Made by a program: the position numbers and the translations under genes. Shown here in pieces: positions 33,601 through 46,432 of a stretch of 64,000 bases of DNA (positions are counted from its first letter, which is position 1; each line of letters starts with the position of its first letter). The notes beneath the pieces were generated by a model that was given only the letters and a program-made list of their open reading frames with translations, did not search any database and was not told the DNA's origin. This DNA comes from Selaginella tamariscina. Taxonomy: Eukaryota; Streptophyta; Lycopodiopsida; Selaginellales; Selaginellaceae. Where the stretch lies: contig PUQB01000139.1 of assembly GCA_003024785.1 (NCBI GenBank), positions 276,982-340,981 of the forward strand. The letters are read 5' to 3'.

Positions 33601-34500
33601 TCTACAAACGCTTCTAGCTAGCTTCAATTTTAACTAATCCTAAATTAATTATATACTCAATATTATTTTATACTATATTTCAAGAGATTACTTAAGACCA
33701 TGCAAGATTTTTTATGTTTATATAATGGATGTATGTTAAGGGTTCATTATGTAAAGGTGGTGAAGAAGAAGTGAGTGCATTTCACTTGGTTTCTTTTTTT
33801 TTTTTTTTTTTTTGTTAAAAAAAAATAGTAGCTACCGTACTTAGTAAGTAGATTTATGGGTATGACACATTAAAATATACAATAAAGAATAATACTTGGT
33901 AGTCGTAAAAGAATTTCATAAATTTAAAAAGGATTTATGATATTATGAATTAAATTTTCTTGCACTTATTAAGAATTTAATGTGAAAATGAAATTTATGA
34001 AGGATTTTTATTTATACATTAAATCAGTTAAATTAACAACTATGTATTTACATTAAAAATTAAAATTTAAAAAAAATAATAATGATATATGAAGAATCGT
34101 ATAATATAAAATTATTTTTGGTATTTAAAAGTTATAAATTAACATAAGAATGGGTTTAATAATTAAGCATTAAATGCAATAATATATATAATCAATGAAG
34201 TTAATGAAAGCAAACTAGTTTTACATTTTATATTTATAATTTTGATTAGGCTACAGGAATTATTGTGGAGTGACATGACGTCGATTATTAACTTTGTTCT
34301 GTTGTAATTACAATAAGAACAGAATTAATGATCGCCATTATTGTCAGTTTAATAATTTAATTTAATACAATATAAATTTAACATAAGCAGGCTCATTTTA
34401 AATTTCATATTTATAATCACTTTTGAATTACAGAATTATTATGCATTAATAATCATTGTCACTGTAATTTAATTTAATAACTTTCTTACTTAATTATTAA
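30621..34500. other. AT-rich region, no gene seen
   Basis: Contains the second copy of the direct repeat (31419-31530), a GC-richer patch at about 31780-32080 of unknown nature, a 19-base or longer T run near 33788-33815 and a partly duplicated block near 34190-34500. I see no coding region or RNA gene that I can support. Confidence 0.6.
31419..31530 (+). repeat. Dispersed direct repeat, copy 2
   Basis: Matches 28285-28370, starting AAGTAGAACATTCTAGATTA. It lies 0.8 kb downstream of the MULE remnant. Confidence 0.6.
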
Positions 34501-34519
34501 TATTAAATTATGTAGTTTC

Positions 34520-35010
34520 ACTGTATATAAATACTATACGAATGAGCTCTCCGGAAATTTGATTCTAAAGGCAAGGACTACTGAACTCTCTTTTATGTTG
34601 TGATTTCATTGACAATGTGAAGAACTAATATTCACAGTGAATTGAGAGAGAGTTGTTGTTGCAGGCAGGACTACTGAAACTCTCCGGGAATAATGTATGT
34701 TGCATTTAATTCCAAAGGCAAGGACTACTTCATGTGCACATACTTAATCTAGTATACCAAATGCATCTCTTGTCCTTGGGCATGATGGTACACATAAGTG
34801 TTATCCTGCTGTCCAAGGGTTTGTAATACATTGCTCGTGCATTGGGACTCGTGAAGAACCCCCCAAGCTAGCATTTCTGGAAGATGAACAGCTTGCAATC
34901 TTCAGTGATTCAAGACTGCAATTTGTTGGTTGGGGGTTATTCCTGACACCACATCCCAGACCTTCTCAGTGAGCGTGACTTCCAGGTCCTTAAACCAATT
35001 GTAAGAGTTG
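34520..35010 (+). other. Possible gene fragment with TATA-like box, unassigned
   Basis: TATATAAATACTATACG at about 34524-34540 looks like a TATA box. Downstream, AAAGGCAAGGACTACT occurs twice (about 34568 and 34714) with AACTCTC nearby, indicating a ~145-bp internal duplication. The stretch 34740-34990 is GC-richer and has an open segment (LAFLEDEQLAIFSDSRLQFV). I cannot name a family. It may be an exon of a real gene or a decayed one. Confidence 0.25.
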
Positions 35011-35261
35011 AGCTTAATCTCTCTTATCTTAAAAGTCGTATATAAAAGAATAATATGAGCTTAAATGTGATTTATGATTCTATAAATTGTGTATTGTCAT
35101 ATATAAGTAATAATTTATAATGTGTATAACTATCATACATAAACGCCTGAAGTATCCTGGTATATTTCCCTATACTAAACTGCAGAGTTAATGCTTCAGT
35201 ATTTACCAATCTCAAAATAATATTTCTGTCCTTTTAAAGTTTTTGTTTTAATTTAACAACA

Positions 35262-35955
35262 TGGCAATCTACAAAGTGAACGGTGACGACTTGAAAGACA
35301 TTACATTGCGTGTCAATATCAACAGAAGGAGGTGAAACTGCTATGTTTTAAGGTGATAAGGCATCTATCCAACGTTGATGAGAGTAGTTGTATGGGAACA
35401 AGACGTATTGGGATCGAATATAACTAATTACTTCAAAATGTATACATGATACACTTCCCTTTTTTGTAACGTATTTAAAGGTGGAATTTAGGGTATTAGT
35501 TGACTAGGTTGAGGGCGAGACCATGATAGCAATATACAAAGTGAACACTGACATATTGAACTCCACTACACGCAACACACTGCAAGTGAGTGCCCAGGAA
35601 AATAACATCACAGGTCGCTGGGGTAACAATATTCACAAAAGGTGAAACTTTTATCTTTGTAGAAGCTCGTCAGGTATCCATCGAACCGTTTATGAGAGGC
35701 ATAGTATGGGAAGAAGGCGTGGAATGTGTACTGGTGTGGCTTGGAAGCCTCTCTAAGCGTAGATTTAATGACTTCTCATTCATGACAGTGGACAAACCCA
35801 GTGTTGCAAAAAGTATTTCACATGCGTACAAGCTGAAGTGTATTGGGAACAAGTCGAGACAAAGTGTAAATAACAAAACGTTTTTCTTGAATAATTATAT
35901 ACGACGTAAGATTTCTCTCCAATCCCATAACACGTTCCTGCACGTTTTTCTTTGA
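35262..35955 (+). CDS. Hypothetical gene fragment, internally duplicated
   Basis: Two related segments lie in tandem. One starts at the ATG near 35262 (MAIYKVNGDDLKDI) and breaks after 25 codons. The second starts near 35525 (IAIYKVNTDILNS). The second continues in another frame as an open frame at 35590-35955 with KGETFIFVEARQVSIEPFMR and VECVLVWLGSLSKRRF. The DNA of 35320-35400 resembles 35630-35715, which confirms the duplication. I do not recognise the protein. The tail of the frame runs into a 65-bp tandem duplication, so the true 3' end is uncertain. Confidence 0.3.
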
Positions 35956-36007
35956 ATAATTATATACGTCGTAAGATTTCTCTCCAATCCCATAACGCGT
36001 TCCTGCA
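35879..36007 (+). repeat. 65-bp tandem duplication
   Basis: The block beginning CGTTTTTCTTGAATAATTAT and ending CGTTCCTGCA occurs twice back to back, at about 35879-35942 and 35943-36007. The copies differ at only a few bases, so the duplication is fairly recent. Confidence 0.9.
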
Positions 36008-36489
36008 AGCTTTTCCAACATCGAACTGAAACATATACATCCTTCATTAAGCAATCCCCAATGACTACATGCAAACAATATGTATATGAAAGTCACCTGC
36101 CTGTGTTTATTCAAGTAACAGTTTTAATAAATAACTAAAACGAAAATCCATACTAAATTATATTGCATTGTTCATTACTTGCATGTGTAATAATACTATA
36201 AATTTAAAATGGTATTTTTACATAAAAAAGATTTAGATATTTACAAAAGAGTGAATATTAAGACGATCTTGTCAAATATATAACATTAATTACATAAGTA
36301 CCTATAAACCAACCCATAACAATCTGACCCACCGAGAGAGAGGTATAACTTTATGTATGTGGTTTGCAAATTCTTGACGTAAGAGCCACTCTAAGATAAA
36401 AACGATTATCATTAATATTTGGTACAAACGCAGCTAATAATCTAATTACTTAGAAACATAACTGAAATGACGCACAACCACACATAGAC

Positions 36490-36592
36490 ATATATATATA
36501 TATATATATAATATATATTATATATATATATATATAATATATAATATATATTATATATATATATAATATATATTATATATATATATATTATA
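36490..36592. repeat. TA microsatellite
   Basis: TA repeats broken by ATAATATATT phrases. The frames across it are artefacts. Confidence 0.95.
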
Positions 36593-36825
36593 AGGTAGCA
36601 AAAGAGGTTGGTCATTTGTACACATTTACATATACCATGCATACTTTAAAACTATTCTGTGTGTGTGTGTATGTGTGTGTGCGTAGGGAAGCATCATATC
36701 TATAGTCATACACAGATGGAAGAGATAAATATATAGGAGTACTGTGTACCTGTACTTTCAATGTTACCTAGCAAACGCAGGAAACCCCCCGTCACTGCAT
36801 CAATGGCGTCCATCCGCTTCCTGCA

Positions 36826-36853
36826 ATATAATATATATATATTATATATTATA

Positions 36854-36910
<57 letters not shown>
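36826..36910. repeat. TA microsatellite
   Basis: A second long TA run, with a pure TA stretch at about 36862-36909. Confidence 0.95.
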
Positions 36911-36911
<1 letters not shown>

Positions 36912-37287
36912 CAAGCTGTAACTGTGTAACTGCGTGTGTTTATAAACACATTAATAAAAGAACGAGTGTAGTATGTTTTTTTTTGTGCATGTTACTTAAG
37001 CGATATATATATATATTCTGCTTTCTAAATCCATTAAACGCTTGAGGTTATGATTTTTCTGGTTAGAGTGACGTGTTTGTTTTACCAAGTGTGCGTATCG
37101 TGCGTGTGAATTATAGACACACACAAGCGTCTGAGCTTCATATTTCCCAGTCATATAGTACTTCTTATATATATATTGCTTTTGTCTGTGTGTGAGAGAG
37201 ACACATACTCGAGTCCTATCATATAGTCACACACGTACACATCTATCAATATAGTAATCTCTCACGTTTGAGCACACAAGCAGCATA

Positions 37288-37302
37288 AAGTACGTACGTA
37301 CG

Positions 37303-37334
<32 letters not shown>

Positions 37335-37444
37335 TAGGTATCTGTATGTTCCTATGAGCGATAAAAAGGTGTATGCAAATTCTTGAAACGTTTTACGGAC
37401 TTACTGAAAATCACAATCATCGCCATCAGCAGTTTGGTAACGTA

Positions 37445-37480
<36 letters not shown>

Positions 37481-37492
37481 CACACACACACA
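37288..37492. repeat. ACGT/ACAT and TC/AC microsatellites
   Basis: ACGTACGTACGTACATACAT repeats at about 37290-37335, then TC and AC runs at 37445-37492. They lie in otherwise unassigned sequence. Confidence 0.9.
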
Positions 37493-37619
37493 CGTATGTC
37501 TAACGCTGCATCCAAAGTTCCTTGAATGTATAAGTATGACGTCCCTCAGAAAGTAAGCGTGTGTTCACTCTAACAGAGCCCGCATATAAGAACCAGGCAT
37601 TTTAACAAAAGTGGTTCCA

Positions 37620-38330
37620 TGGAGAAACTATATGGACGTGGCTTCTCTTTGATCAACTGTTTTCGCCTATTACCCCAGATTTCTCGAAAGTTTTAGTTGT
37701 TTCAACAACATCATGCTGACAAAGTATCCTTTGAAGAGACTCCTTATCGAGAATCGTGGAGAAATGATACACCACTTGCTGAAAGAAGCCGGCAGCGCCC
37801 ACTGATCATTCCAACTTATGGCCTGTCTATCTGTTTGATCTCCAAGTTGAAAGGCTGCATGACGGTATGTACATTATAAGCTACTTTGTATCAGTCTAAC
37901 TTGTACGTCATGCTTGTAGTTGCGTGCTATATGGACCCCGTTCAGAGTTCATGCTATCTGGAGTGTTCTTGAGACTAGCGTGCGTGTGCGTGTGTGTCAA
38001 TAAATGGTTTACTTACATAATCGCAAGATTTATGTACGCGTGTACATTGTTATCAGCAATATGTACGAGAGAGATAGATGTGTGTGTGTTTGATTGATAT
38101 GCTTATCAGATGAAAGCAAACCAAGGGAAAATTGAAATGGCGTGTATTTACCTGTTTAAAATAAAATTGTTTGCAATTTAGGTGCTCGTTTGGCAGAAAA
38201 TCAGCAGGATAAATCAGTAATCAATGCCTTGAACGCAAACGAACGCCGGGTTTCATATCAATGACAGCAAAACTCACACGTATTCTACAGACTCTCTGGT
38301 GGGACTATGAAGCGTGCCTGGTATGGGTAT
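37620..38330 (+). other. Exon-like fragments, unassigned
   Basis: Two GC-balanced stretches look coding. At 37650-37790 one frame reads MLTKYPLKRLLIENRGEMI, then HHLLKEAGSAH and a stop. An overlapping frame (37697-37879) ends near a GT donor-like GACGGTATGT at 37860. At 38180-38330 a frame reads GARLAENQQDKSVINALNAN. Neither has a family I recognise. They could be exons of one decayed gene upstream of the tRNA. Confidence 0.2.
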
Positions 38331-38548
38331 CTGTCTACATATATATACACAATCGTTTATTAATATATATCTATGTATGTATAGTACATAAAATTACCCA
38401 CGTACATGTGCATAAACGACTGTATCGATTTTAGTATATATATTTATATAGTGAGTATAACATGTTGATATTATTATCATTGTATATCTGGTGTTTAAGT
38501 GGTTGTAAATAGAGTTTAAGTGGTTGTAAATAATTTTAAAGATTGTAA

Positions 38549-38621
38549 GCTCCTGTGGCCTAATGGATAAGGCATTTGACTTCTAATCAAAGGATTGTGG
38601 GTTCGAATCCCACCAGGAGTA
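38549..38621 (+). tRNA. trnR-UCU: tRNA-Arg(UCU)
   Basis: A 73-base cloverleaf. The acceptor stem is GCTCCTG with CAGGAGT (closing G-U), discriminator A. The D arm has GGCCTAATGGATAAGGC. The anticodon stem TTTGA/TCAAA closes the loop CTTCTAA with anticodon TCT. The T arm is GTGGG-TTCGAAT-CCCAC. The A box (TGGCCTAATGG) and B box (GGTTCGAATCC) are intact. The 3' CCA is not encoded, as expected for a nuclear gene. It decodes AGA. It lies 560 bp from the stop of the convergent oxidoreductase gene. The closest relative in the window is the deleted copy at 12522. Confidence 0.96.
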
Positions 38622-39177
38622 GTTGCGGTTATTACATAATAATGTATGAACGGATTGTATAGTGGGATTATATATGATTTCAAATGTTAAAACAAACTTA
38701 CCCCTTAAACTCCGTATTAGTACTTTATAACTTGTAGTAGATACACAGTTTCAACATTTAAGTATTCATCGTTCTATCTAAACAGCAATATATACACAGA
38801 CATGTGTGTGTGTATGTTAAGTAAAACACTATGTTTTGAGCATCTTTTTGGAATTTTTTTATATTTTTTTGTAAAAACATGGAAGATTTGTAACATGAAA
38901 TAAAACATATTTTTTAAAAATATAAATTTTAGTAGAGAGAGATTTTAAATAACTTCTTTCACAGAGTTATGTTAGTATTTTAGTATGGTGCTAGAATAAC
39001 AATTAAAAAGATTTTTGTGTTAAATTCTAATTAATAGAATTTACAAGGCACAAGCTTTAAATAAAAACATTCAGCAAGGAAACCTATATCATAAACTTTA
39101 TATTTCAAACTTTTATATTCAAAACTAAATGCATTAACACCTAAAATTATATTATTTTCATCTAAATTATTAGTGCT

Positions 39178-40235
39178 TTAAATCCTTTCAAATAATTTAT
39201 ATGTAAAACTATCATATGTTTGCTTTCCTGTACTGTAATTTTGTTCTGCAATGGCTAAACCAGAAAATGTAGCACTTGTCCAAGCATTCTGTACAAACAA
39301 CATAATACACTTAAATCATATTTTAGTTTTTTTTTTTTAATTTTAACTTAAGAATTACCTGGAAGTTAAAACCACCAGTAATCCCATCGATATTGAGAAG
39401 CTGCAAAGTGAATAGAATATATACAACAAACACTGTGAATATATATTACTGCATTTTATTAGTGTGTGTCACCATTAATACAACACATAAGATTGAGTTT
39501 ACAAAAACAATACATTACAGGCTACATATACATACTTATATACACGCATATGCATTGTTTGGAAACACAAAAGTCAATAAGTGTATCGTATAAGAAGAAA
39601 GGGGAAAAAGAAACTATATAAATGCGATTCAGGAAAACATCAATCAAATTAAATAATAAATAAACTGAACTAACCTCTCCAGCCAAGTAAAGATTTGGAC
39701 ACTTCTTACTTTCCATGGTTTTCAAGTTTACCTGTATTAGGTATATATAACTATTATATATATATATATAGTTCTACTAGGTACTCTTGCATCAAGACTA
39801 TTAACTAATCAATCAGGTAAGAATATAACCTCATCTAGTGGAATTCCTCCGGCAGTGACGAACTCATCCTTGAACTCGGCCTGCATCATATATATGTATA
39901 CACACACATATCACACACACACACTCTCTCTCTATATATATATGTGTGTACTTACTTTCCCAGAAATACGGAATGAACAACTCTTCAGGACAGATGCCAA
40001 ATCATGCAATGTTTTATTGCTCAATTCACACCACGTAATCTCGTTATGCATATCCTTAATTAACAAATAATAATAAAAAATTAAACTAAACATTTAATAT
40101 GTTCAATGGTAAAAAGTTGAATCACTTACCAGCTTATTGATCATGTATTGCCAAAACCTTCTTACAAGTCCAAGTGTATGTGGCGCTCCAGTGTCAAGCT
40201 TTCTCCTCTGTATGATTCAATACTCATAACTATAT

Positions 40236-40302
<67 letters not shown>

Positions 40303-41381
40303 AGAGTGAGAAGGGAGACTTACTGGAGATAACAACTTCTGTTTTGTAAGGAGCTTTTTAATTTCTTCTATTGTAGAGTCAGGTGCAAAATCGACCAACA
40401 GAGTTCCTAATCAAAATAAAAATACATAAAAATTACTTGAACTAGTTTAATACTTAAATTAATTAATTCAAATTAATGTAACCTCTGTAATTTGCAGCAA
40501 ATAGCTCTCGTGCAGCCCACGCAGATATACGGAGTACTGCTGGCCCGCTCAATCCCCAGTGTGTTATGAGAAGTGCCTTTCTAATGTATATAGTATTAAT
40601 AACAATTATGACTATTCTATTAATGAAGATAGAAATGACCTGTCTAAAATGGGCATTACGTTTCTTGTGGCCTTCAATCTCCATCTCCAAGCACACATTA
40701 TCAAAACTGACCTTTGAGACAAATAAATTATGTCACTTGTGTGTGTTGTGGGTATGTGTGTGTGTGTGTGTGTGTGTGGTAATACAAACTTGAAAATTAC
40801 CCCAGCTAGCTCCTTGAGCACAGGATCCATAACTTTGAACGTAAATAAACTTGGTATGGGTTGTACTAATGTATGTCCCAAACCCATTGCTAAATTATAG
40901 CCCTGTAATTAAAAAGAATACATAATATAATTAATAAATATAAACCATAGGCTAAACCTGTGTTGCACTACCAGTTGCCAGTAGAGCGAAATCTGCTTGC
41001 ATTTGGCTAAGGCTGGACTCGCCTGAGCATTTGTAGTGTATATCAAATCTACCATTGCTTGACACAACTTCCTTGACTGATTCCTACTCTTCAAAAAAAC
41101 TGAAAAAACAAAAACAACTTTATTTAATATATATATTATATATATACATATACATAAACTCTACAAATATACTATATATTGAAACGTGTTAACAATAATT
41201 ATTAAGTAAATGAATTTTAGCATTATAAACTTGAATTAACTAACCTCCTACTCGTCTAGCTTCATTAAGGAGACAGTTGACTATGGTTCCTGAATCGTCA
41301 GTCACTGGAAACATTCTTCCATCTTCTTCTGTCTGGTATAATTTGTTTGTGTCAAATCCTTCAGTATCTCTGTCTCTGTCT

Positions 41382-41420
<39 letters not shown>

Positions 41421-41427
41421 TATATAT

Positions 41428-41461
<34 letters not shown>

Positions 41462-42055
41462 ACACATAAAAGAGAAAAACATGCCTTCAGTTGAAACCAT
41501 GCTCTTCAAACCATGCCGTGGTTTCGGAAGGACCGTGAGTTCTGAAGTAAGTTCCCTTCAACTCTTTATGACCCCTCGGATATTGTTGTGCCAAGTCCTG
41601 GGCCAATATATCAGAAATATATTAGTAAGTGTGTGTGTTAATAAACCCATGCACATGTAACTTCTGCGATAGTTTTAAGAATGTGAAACTTACCAATGGA
41701 TCGACAAACAGTCCGGTGGTAACATTACAACGACTTCCACCAGAAATTTTCACCTAGATTGGATTATATATATAATGTATAATATATAATGTGTGTATGT
41801 GATATGTTATACATACCTTGGTTAGGAATTGTCCTCTCTCAAGAACAAGCACTCTGAGATGTGGGCAAGTGGTTTTAGCCCAAATGGCACCATATACTCC
41901 GGCAGGTCCTCCTCCTACCACTACCAATGTCAATTCAGCGTGCCTGAATAATGCAGCCTGCAATTAAACAGCAATGGTGAGAAGCAATTACTGTTTGTTA
42001 AAACCAAACATACCTGTTGATTCATGAAAATGGATAGTGAAAACGCTGCGTTCAT
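39178..42055 (-). CDS. HI0933-like FAD/NAD(P)-dependent oxidoreductase, 16 exons, one 1-nt lesion
   Basis: A flavoprotein of about 450 residues. Exons on the minus strand: 42014-42055, 41817-41957, 41694-41753, 41485-41597, 41252-41332, 40958-41083, 40801-40902, 40640-40711, 40483-40576, 40324-40406, 40130-40207, 39956-40054, 39830-39880, 39675-39731, 39359-39400 and 39178-39288. All join in phase except exon 4. The FAD-binding loop is [17 protein letters not shown] (exon 2), followed by [23 protein letters not shown], the [14 protein letters not shown] motif, [28 protein letters not shown] and [12 protein letters not shown]. This is the YhiN/HI0933 family; Arabidopsis At5g39940 is the plant relative I recall. 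Exon 4 is 113 nt where 114 is needed, giving an in-frame stop after HGFN. Its donor is AAG/GC, a GC-AG intron. The exon 5 donor and exon 6 acceptor (TAG) are the least certain. It may be a working gene with a sequence error, or a very young pseudogene. Confidence 0.85.
40228..40308. repeat. TA/GA microsatellite in intron 10
   Basis: A TA run followed by a long AG run inside the intron between exons 10 and 11 of the oxidoreductase gene. Confidence 0.95.
41378..41461. repeat. TC/TA/TG microsatellite in intron 4
   Basis: Consecutive TC, TA and TG runs inside the intron that starts with the GC donor. Chance frames across it are not genes. Confidence 0.95.
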
Positions 42056-42453
42056 TAGGATTAACCTATTGGTAGACTTTCTCTAGCTGAAGTTATAACC
42101 ATATACTGGTATTACTGCTCAACAATTTGTTAAACTTATACATAATTATAATTTATCAACAAAATAGTTTAACTCCTGATATTATTAATAATGCCATTTT
42201 CTTACATTTAGAAACGAAATTTCTATTTAATATTATCATAAAATGTAAACAAAATTTAAAAAGTAATATTTATTAGGTTTAATTAGAGTTAATAAAATAA
42301 AGATATTATATTAATGACTGTGAAGTTTTCTATATAAATTTATGAAAATAATTTGAACAGGTGTGCCAAATGTAATTTTTTATATATGACATAGTTTTTG
42401 CTGTTTAAATTATAGTATAGAAAAATTAAAATTCAAATATGCCCAGTTTATTT
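42056..42453. other. AT-rich 5' flank of the oxidoreductase gene
   Basis: About 400 bp of AT-rich sequence between the start codon and the copia element. It presumably contains the promoter, but no box can be assigned with confidence. Confidence 0.4.
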
Positions 42454-42550
42454 TGACACAAAACGGGATAAGTGCCTCGTGCTAGAGGCCACACAAAGCG
42501 GAGCCTTGATTGCTGTGACTTAACTAGTGAGTGGCAAGGTATGCCCCGCA
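42454..42550 (-). repeat. Short copia LTR, 3' copy
   Basis: 97 bp beginning TGACACAAAACGGGAT and ending ATGCCCCGCA on the plus strand. It is related throughout to 53609-53696 and directly abuts the polypurine tract. It has the TG...CA ends of an LTR. The length is unusually small for an element with a full set of domains. Confidence 0.6.
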
Positions 42551-42589
42551 AGGCTCCCCCTCAAACTGAAGGCACTCACCAAATCAAAC

Positions 42590-43960
42590 CTATCATGAAG
42601 GAGGTGAAACTGGTGTGGCCCCAATTCCTTGGTGAGAAGATCGGTTGACATGTCCTTTGTTAAACGTGTTTAACTGCTAGTGTGCCTCATTAGTGAAATT
42701 GAACTTGGATGTGCTTGAAACAAGCATGTAGGACATGGTTCTTGGACATAGTGATGCTGCTTAAGTTGTTGCACCAAAAAAGTGGGACTATTTTGTATGC
42801 ATCCCAACTCAACAAGGAGTCCTTGAGCTCATACCACTTCTCTATTGCAAAAAGTGAGTGTGATGTACTTAGTTTGCCACTTGGAGGCCCACACAATGAC
42901 TCCCCTAAAGAGGCAAAGACAAATACAAGAAGTGGATTGATGACTATTGTTAGCATATGAGTTGCACGTCAATGATGTATCTTCACCTGAATAGCAAATG
43001 CCATAATCCATGGTGTCCCCAAGGTATCTCATTATGTTTGGCAACTTGCCAATGTGTGGTGGTTAGCAACATGTTGAACTGACTCAATGTGATAGTTGTA
43101 TATACAATGTTGGGGCAAGTAAAGAGAGCCAAATATGTGAGGTAACCAATGAGACTACAATAGGGAGTCCCTAATGGTAAGGGAGGTGCCTAACTGATTA
43201 GTCATGGATTGATGGCACTGACAACCATTGGGGTCTTAACAAGGTGGCAATCTCGCATGCCAAACCAGTCAAGTAAGACTAAGAAAATATTATACTTGGC
43301 CAAGGTCCTTCATCTGGAACTGCTGGCCAAGAGTAATTTCCAAAGCTACAATGGCATCTGGATCGTCACCCAAGATGAGCAACTCATCAACACAAAGAGA
43401 AACAATGATAATGCTCCCGTCATGACCTTTGACATAGACATTGTGATAAGCTTGGCATCAAAAAACCTTAAGCACGTAAGGCAACATAAATTTTTAATAC
43501 CAAACATGGGAACTTTATTTCAAGTCATACAAAGCTTTCTATAGTTGCTAATAGCTCACCAGGGCAAGATCATCCTCAAACCTAAAAGGTATATGCATGT
43601 AGATATCCTCATGCAAGTCTCCATTCAAAAATGCAATCTTGACATCCATATGGTGGACTTGCCATTTGTAAACATCCACAAGAGCAAAGAGGTATGGAGG
43701 TCGGCCATTTTGACAACAAGGGAGAATGGTTCGTCATAGTCCAGGCCATGGACTTGATGAAAGCCACAAACAACCAGCCATGCCTTGTCATACCACCTAG
43801 CCATCTTTGCTATACTTTTTGGAAAAGATCCATTTGGGATCTAGTATGTAACATCCCTTTGATGTGGAATCCACTTGTGCATAAATGCCATTAACCGAAT
43901 GGAAGCAACTTCTTCTGCAATGGCTTCCATCCAAAATTGAGCTTCGGTCACAGAGACTTC
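42590..43960 (-). pseudogene. Copia reverse transcriptase and RNase H, broken
   Basis: The minus strand reads FWMEAIAEEVASIRLMAFM (about 43930), then KAWLVVCGFHQVHGLDYDEPFS, then CVDELLILGDD (about 43370-43400) where an active element has YVDD. RNase H pieces such as NNSHQSTSCICLCLFRGVIV with WASKWQTKY (about 42890-42960) and DMSTDLLTKELGPHQFH (about 42600-42650) follow. Catalytic changes and multiple stops show it is dead. Confidence 0.75.
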
Positions 43961-44499
43961 ATTTACATAAGTCAAGGGAATGTCGACATTGACAAGCCCA
44001 CAAAAGTCATCAAGCTCCACGGCATATGTTTCTGCATTTTCTCAAATTTTCAATGAGGGCCAATGCTCCCAAGGATGATCAAGAATAAGCATGGGATCAG
44101 GCATGCCATGGCATTGACGAGGTGATGGAGGTGTTTGAGGCTGAGCATCAATTTGAGGGGCATCATGATCAAGCAAGTTCGGAGGTTGCAAATTCTTTGG
44201 AAGCACATCTTGAATGGGATCCAATGACAAAGGCAAGGCGGATTGCATCCTAGCAATGGTACCAAAGGAACAAGACGAGCCTCATGAATGAAAAAGGGGG
44301 ATTGAGTGCATGGGAAAATTATCCTTGATGAACACTACATTAATGCTTACAAGTGCATTGCGAGATGTAAGATCCCATAATTTGTAGATTTTTCCAAAGC
44401 TGATTAGGGATATGTACATATGTAGCATAGCCAAATACTCGAAAGTGAGACACATTAGGAGGGGAGCTAATTCAAAACTCCTCCAGGGTCTTACCAACA

Positions 44500-45018
44500 A
44501 AGGTAGCCATGGTGAGGCGATTTTGGACATACACTGTTGTTGCCACGATCTCTTACCAAAAAGTCTTGTCCAAATGTGCATCAACCAATAAAGCATGAGG
44601 AACATTGACAAGAGTGCAGTTTTTCCTCTTTACAACACCATTTTGTTGTAGGGTGTATTGAGTCATAGCTTGAAGCCCTATGCATGCGTCATGACAAATG
44701 CCTCGAAGCTCATTATTAAGGTATTCACCACCTCCGTCAACCCAAATGGCTTTGATCTTATGTCCTAGAAGATTTTCAACGTAGGCTTTGTACATTTGAA
44801 AAGCAACAACAACATTGCTCTTACATAGTAAAAAATGGACACATGTTTAATGGTTATAATCATTAATGAATGTGATAAAATACTTTGCACCATATGACCA
44901 TGGGGCCGCAAAGATCGAATAAACTAAGTCCAGGAGGCCACTTGCCTAATGCTTGCAAGGAGAGAAATTCTTGTAGTGATGCTTGCCTAAAATGCAAGCT
45001 TCACAAAACTTAGATTGT
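44500..45018 (-). pseudogene. Copia GAG-pre-integrase end and integrase core, broken
   Basis: It starts at FCEACILGKHHYKNFSP (about 45010-44960), the end of the zinc-binding GAG-pre-integrase domain. The core follows with WVDGGGEYLNNE (about 44735) and QNGVVKRKNCTLVNV (about 44620), which correspond to the DNGGEY and QQNGVAERKNRT blocks. The first Asp block is degraded. The frame is open from 44795 to 44553 and shifts thereafter. Confidence 0.8.
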
Positions 45019-46432
45019 CATAGTTTTTACTATAACTCAACCTTTTATTTTAGACGTTGACTGTTGTCACTTACCAAACTATGTTGATAAGCCTTAGATG
45101 TAGTGAGAAACAGCCTTGCTTAGTGCACTTAGGTGTTTAAGAGTAGTTTGGCTGGCTGTCCTTAGATATCGTGAGAAACTCTAAGCAAGGTAGCACTTAC
45201 CTTTTAAAAATTCTTACCCTGGTTTCCATGTCCCAATTAGGTTTTTGGGTGGTTCCAGTGAGTTCGACATATCAGATATGTGTAGAAACACCCTTAGGGT
45301 TGACCTAACCCTAGGGTTGCCCTAACCCCATGCCCTAAACCTCAGGTTAGGGTTTAAGGGTTAATGGTTCATTAATAAACTCACAAGTATATTCCCTTTG
45401 GGAATGAGATTTCATATCAGCCCACTTATGTAAACTTGGGGGGGGGGCTTGTCACATATATTAAGTAGTACATGTAGAGAGCTCCTGGGTTCATGACTGA
45501 GTTCGTTGCTCTTTTACTAGTACCGTTAAAGTACAACCCTCTGTTGTGCCACCCTAACTTCCAGATGATAGAGGTACGTCCCACCTTCGGGGTAACTCAC
45601 CCTTAACATTGGTGAATCCATGCCTGGAAGGTCTTAACGGAATGCACGTTTCAAGAGGCAAAGGTTAAGGCTTGTCTCAAGCCTCCTCCTCCACGTCAAG
45701 CTAGGTGTAGCACTCATCCATCATGTCCTTGTTGAACTATGAGTGTGGGATTTTGTTTAACATGTTCACATTACCCAGTTCCTGAGGGTTCATTAAAGGG
45801 TTCTAGAGTTGGCATTTAGGAGCCACATTTGTAGCACTTGGTGGCAACTCTTGAATTTAAGGGCTATGGCATATAGCCCACATCGTGGAAGGCAGTGTCA
45901 CATGAAGATGTGACACTAGGCTAAATGTCACACAATACAACACTCGAGGCATGCCCTTTGGGGTCATGTCATGGATTTGTCACTAAGGGTTGGATACTAT
46001 AGTGTGCTCGCACTAGGGTGCTAAACCTTAGGCATCCGTTCAAGGGAGGTTAGACCTTGTAACTAGGTGTGCTTAGGCACACATGGTTAGGGGGTGTTCT
46101 CCTTAGGATTTAAGGGTTGAACAACCTAAGCTCATTAGTAAAAGCCTTATCATGAGACACTTGCAAGGTCATGCACTTGTTATCCAAACCTAGCCTTAGG
46201 GAGTTTGCTTAGTAGAACATTCATGTCCACCTTCAGCGCACACTCATGTCTTTACTAAGTACTAACCCTAGGTCTAGGGTATGACTTGGCCACTCAAACC
46301 CTTAGGGTTTAATCATGGTTCATAGTACCCCTTGTCGCCCTAAAGGGGTTGTACTCCTGGATAAGGGTGATTTCTTAAGGGGTAAGTGATGATGCCTTAG
46401 CTATGCCATGGGGGCATGTGTGAGACACATCT

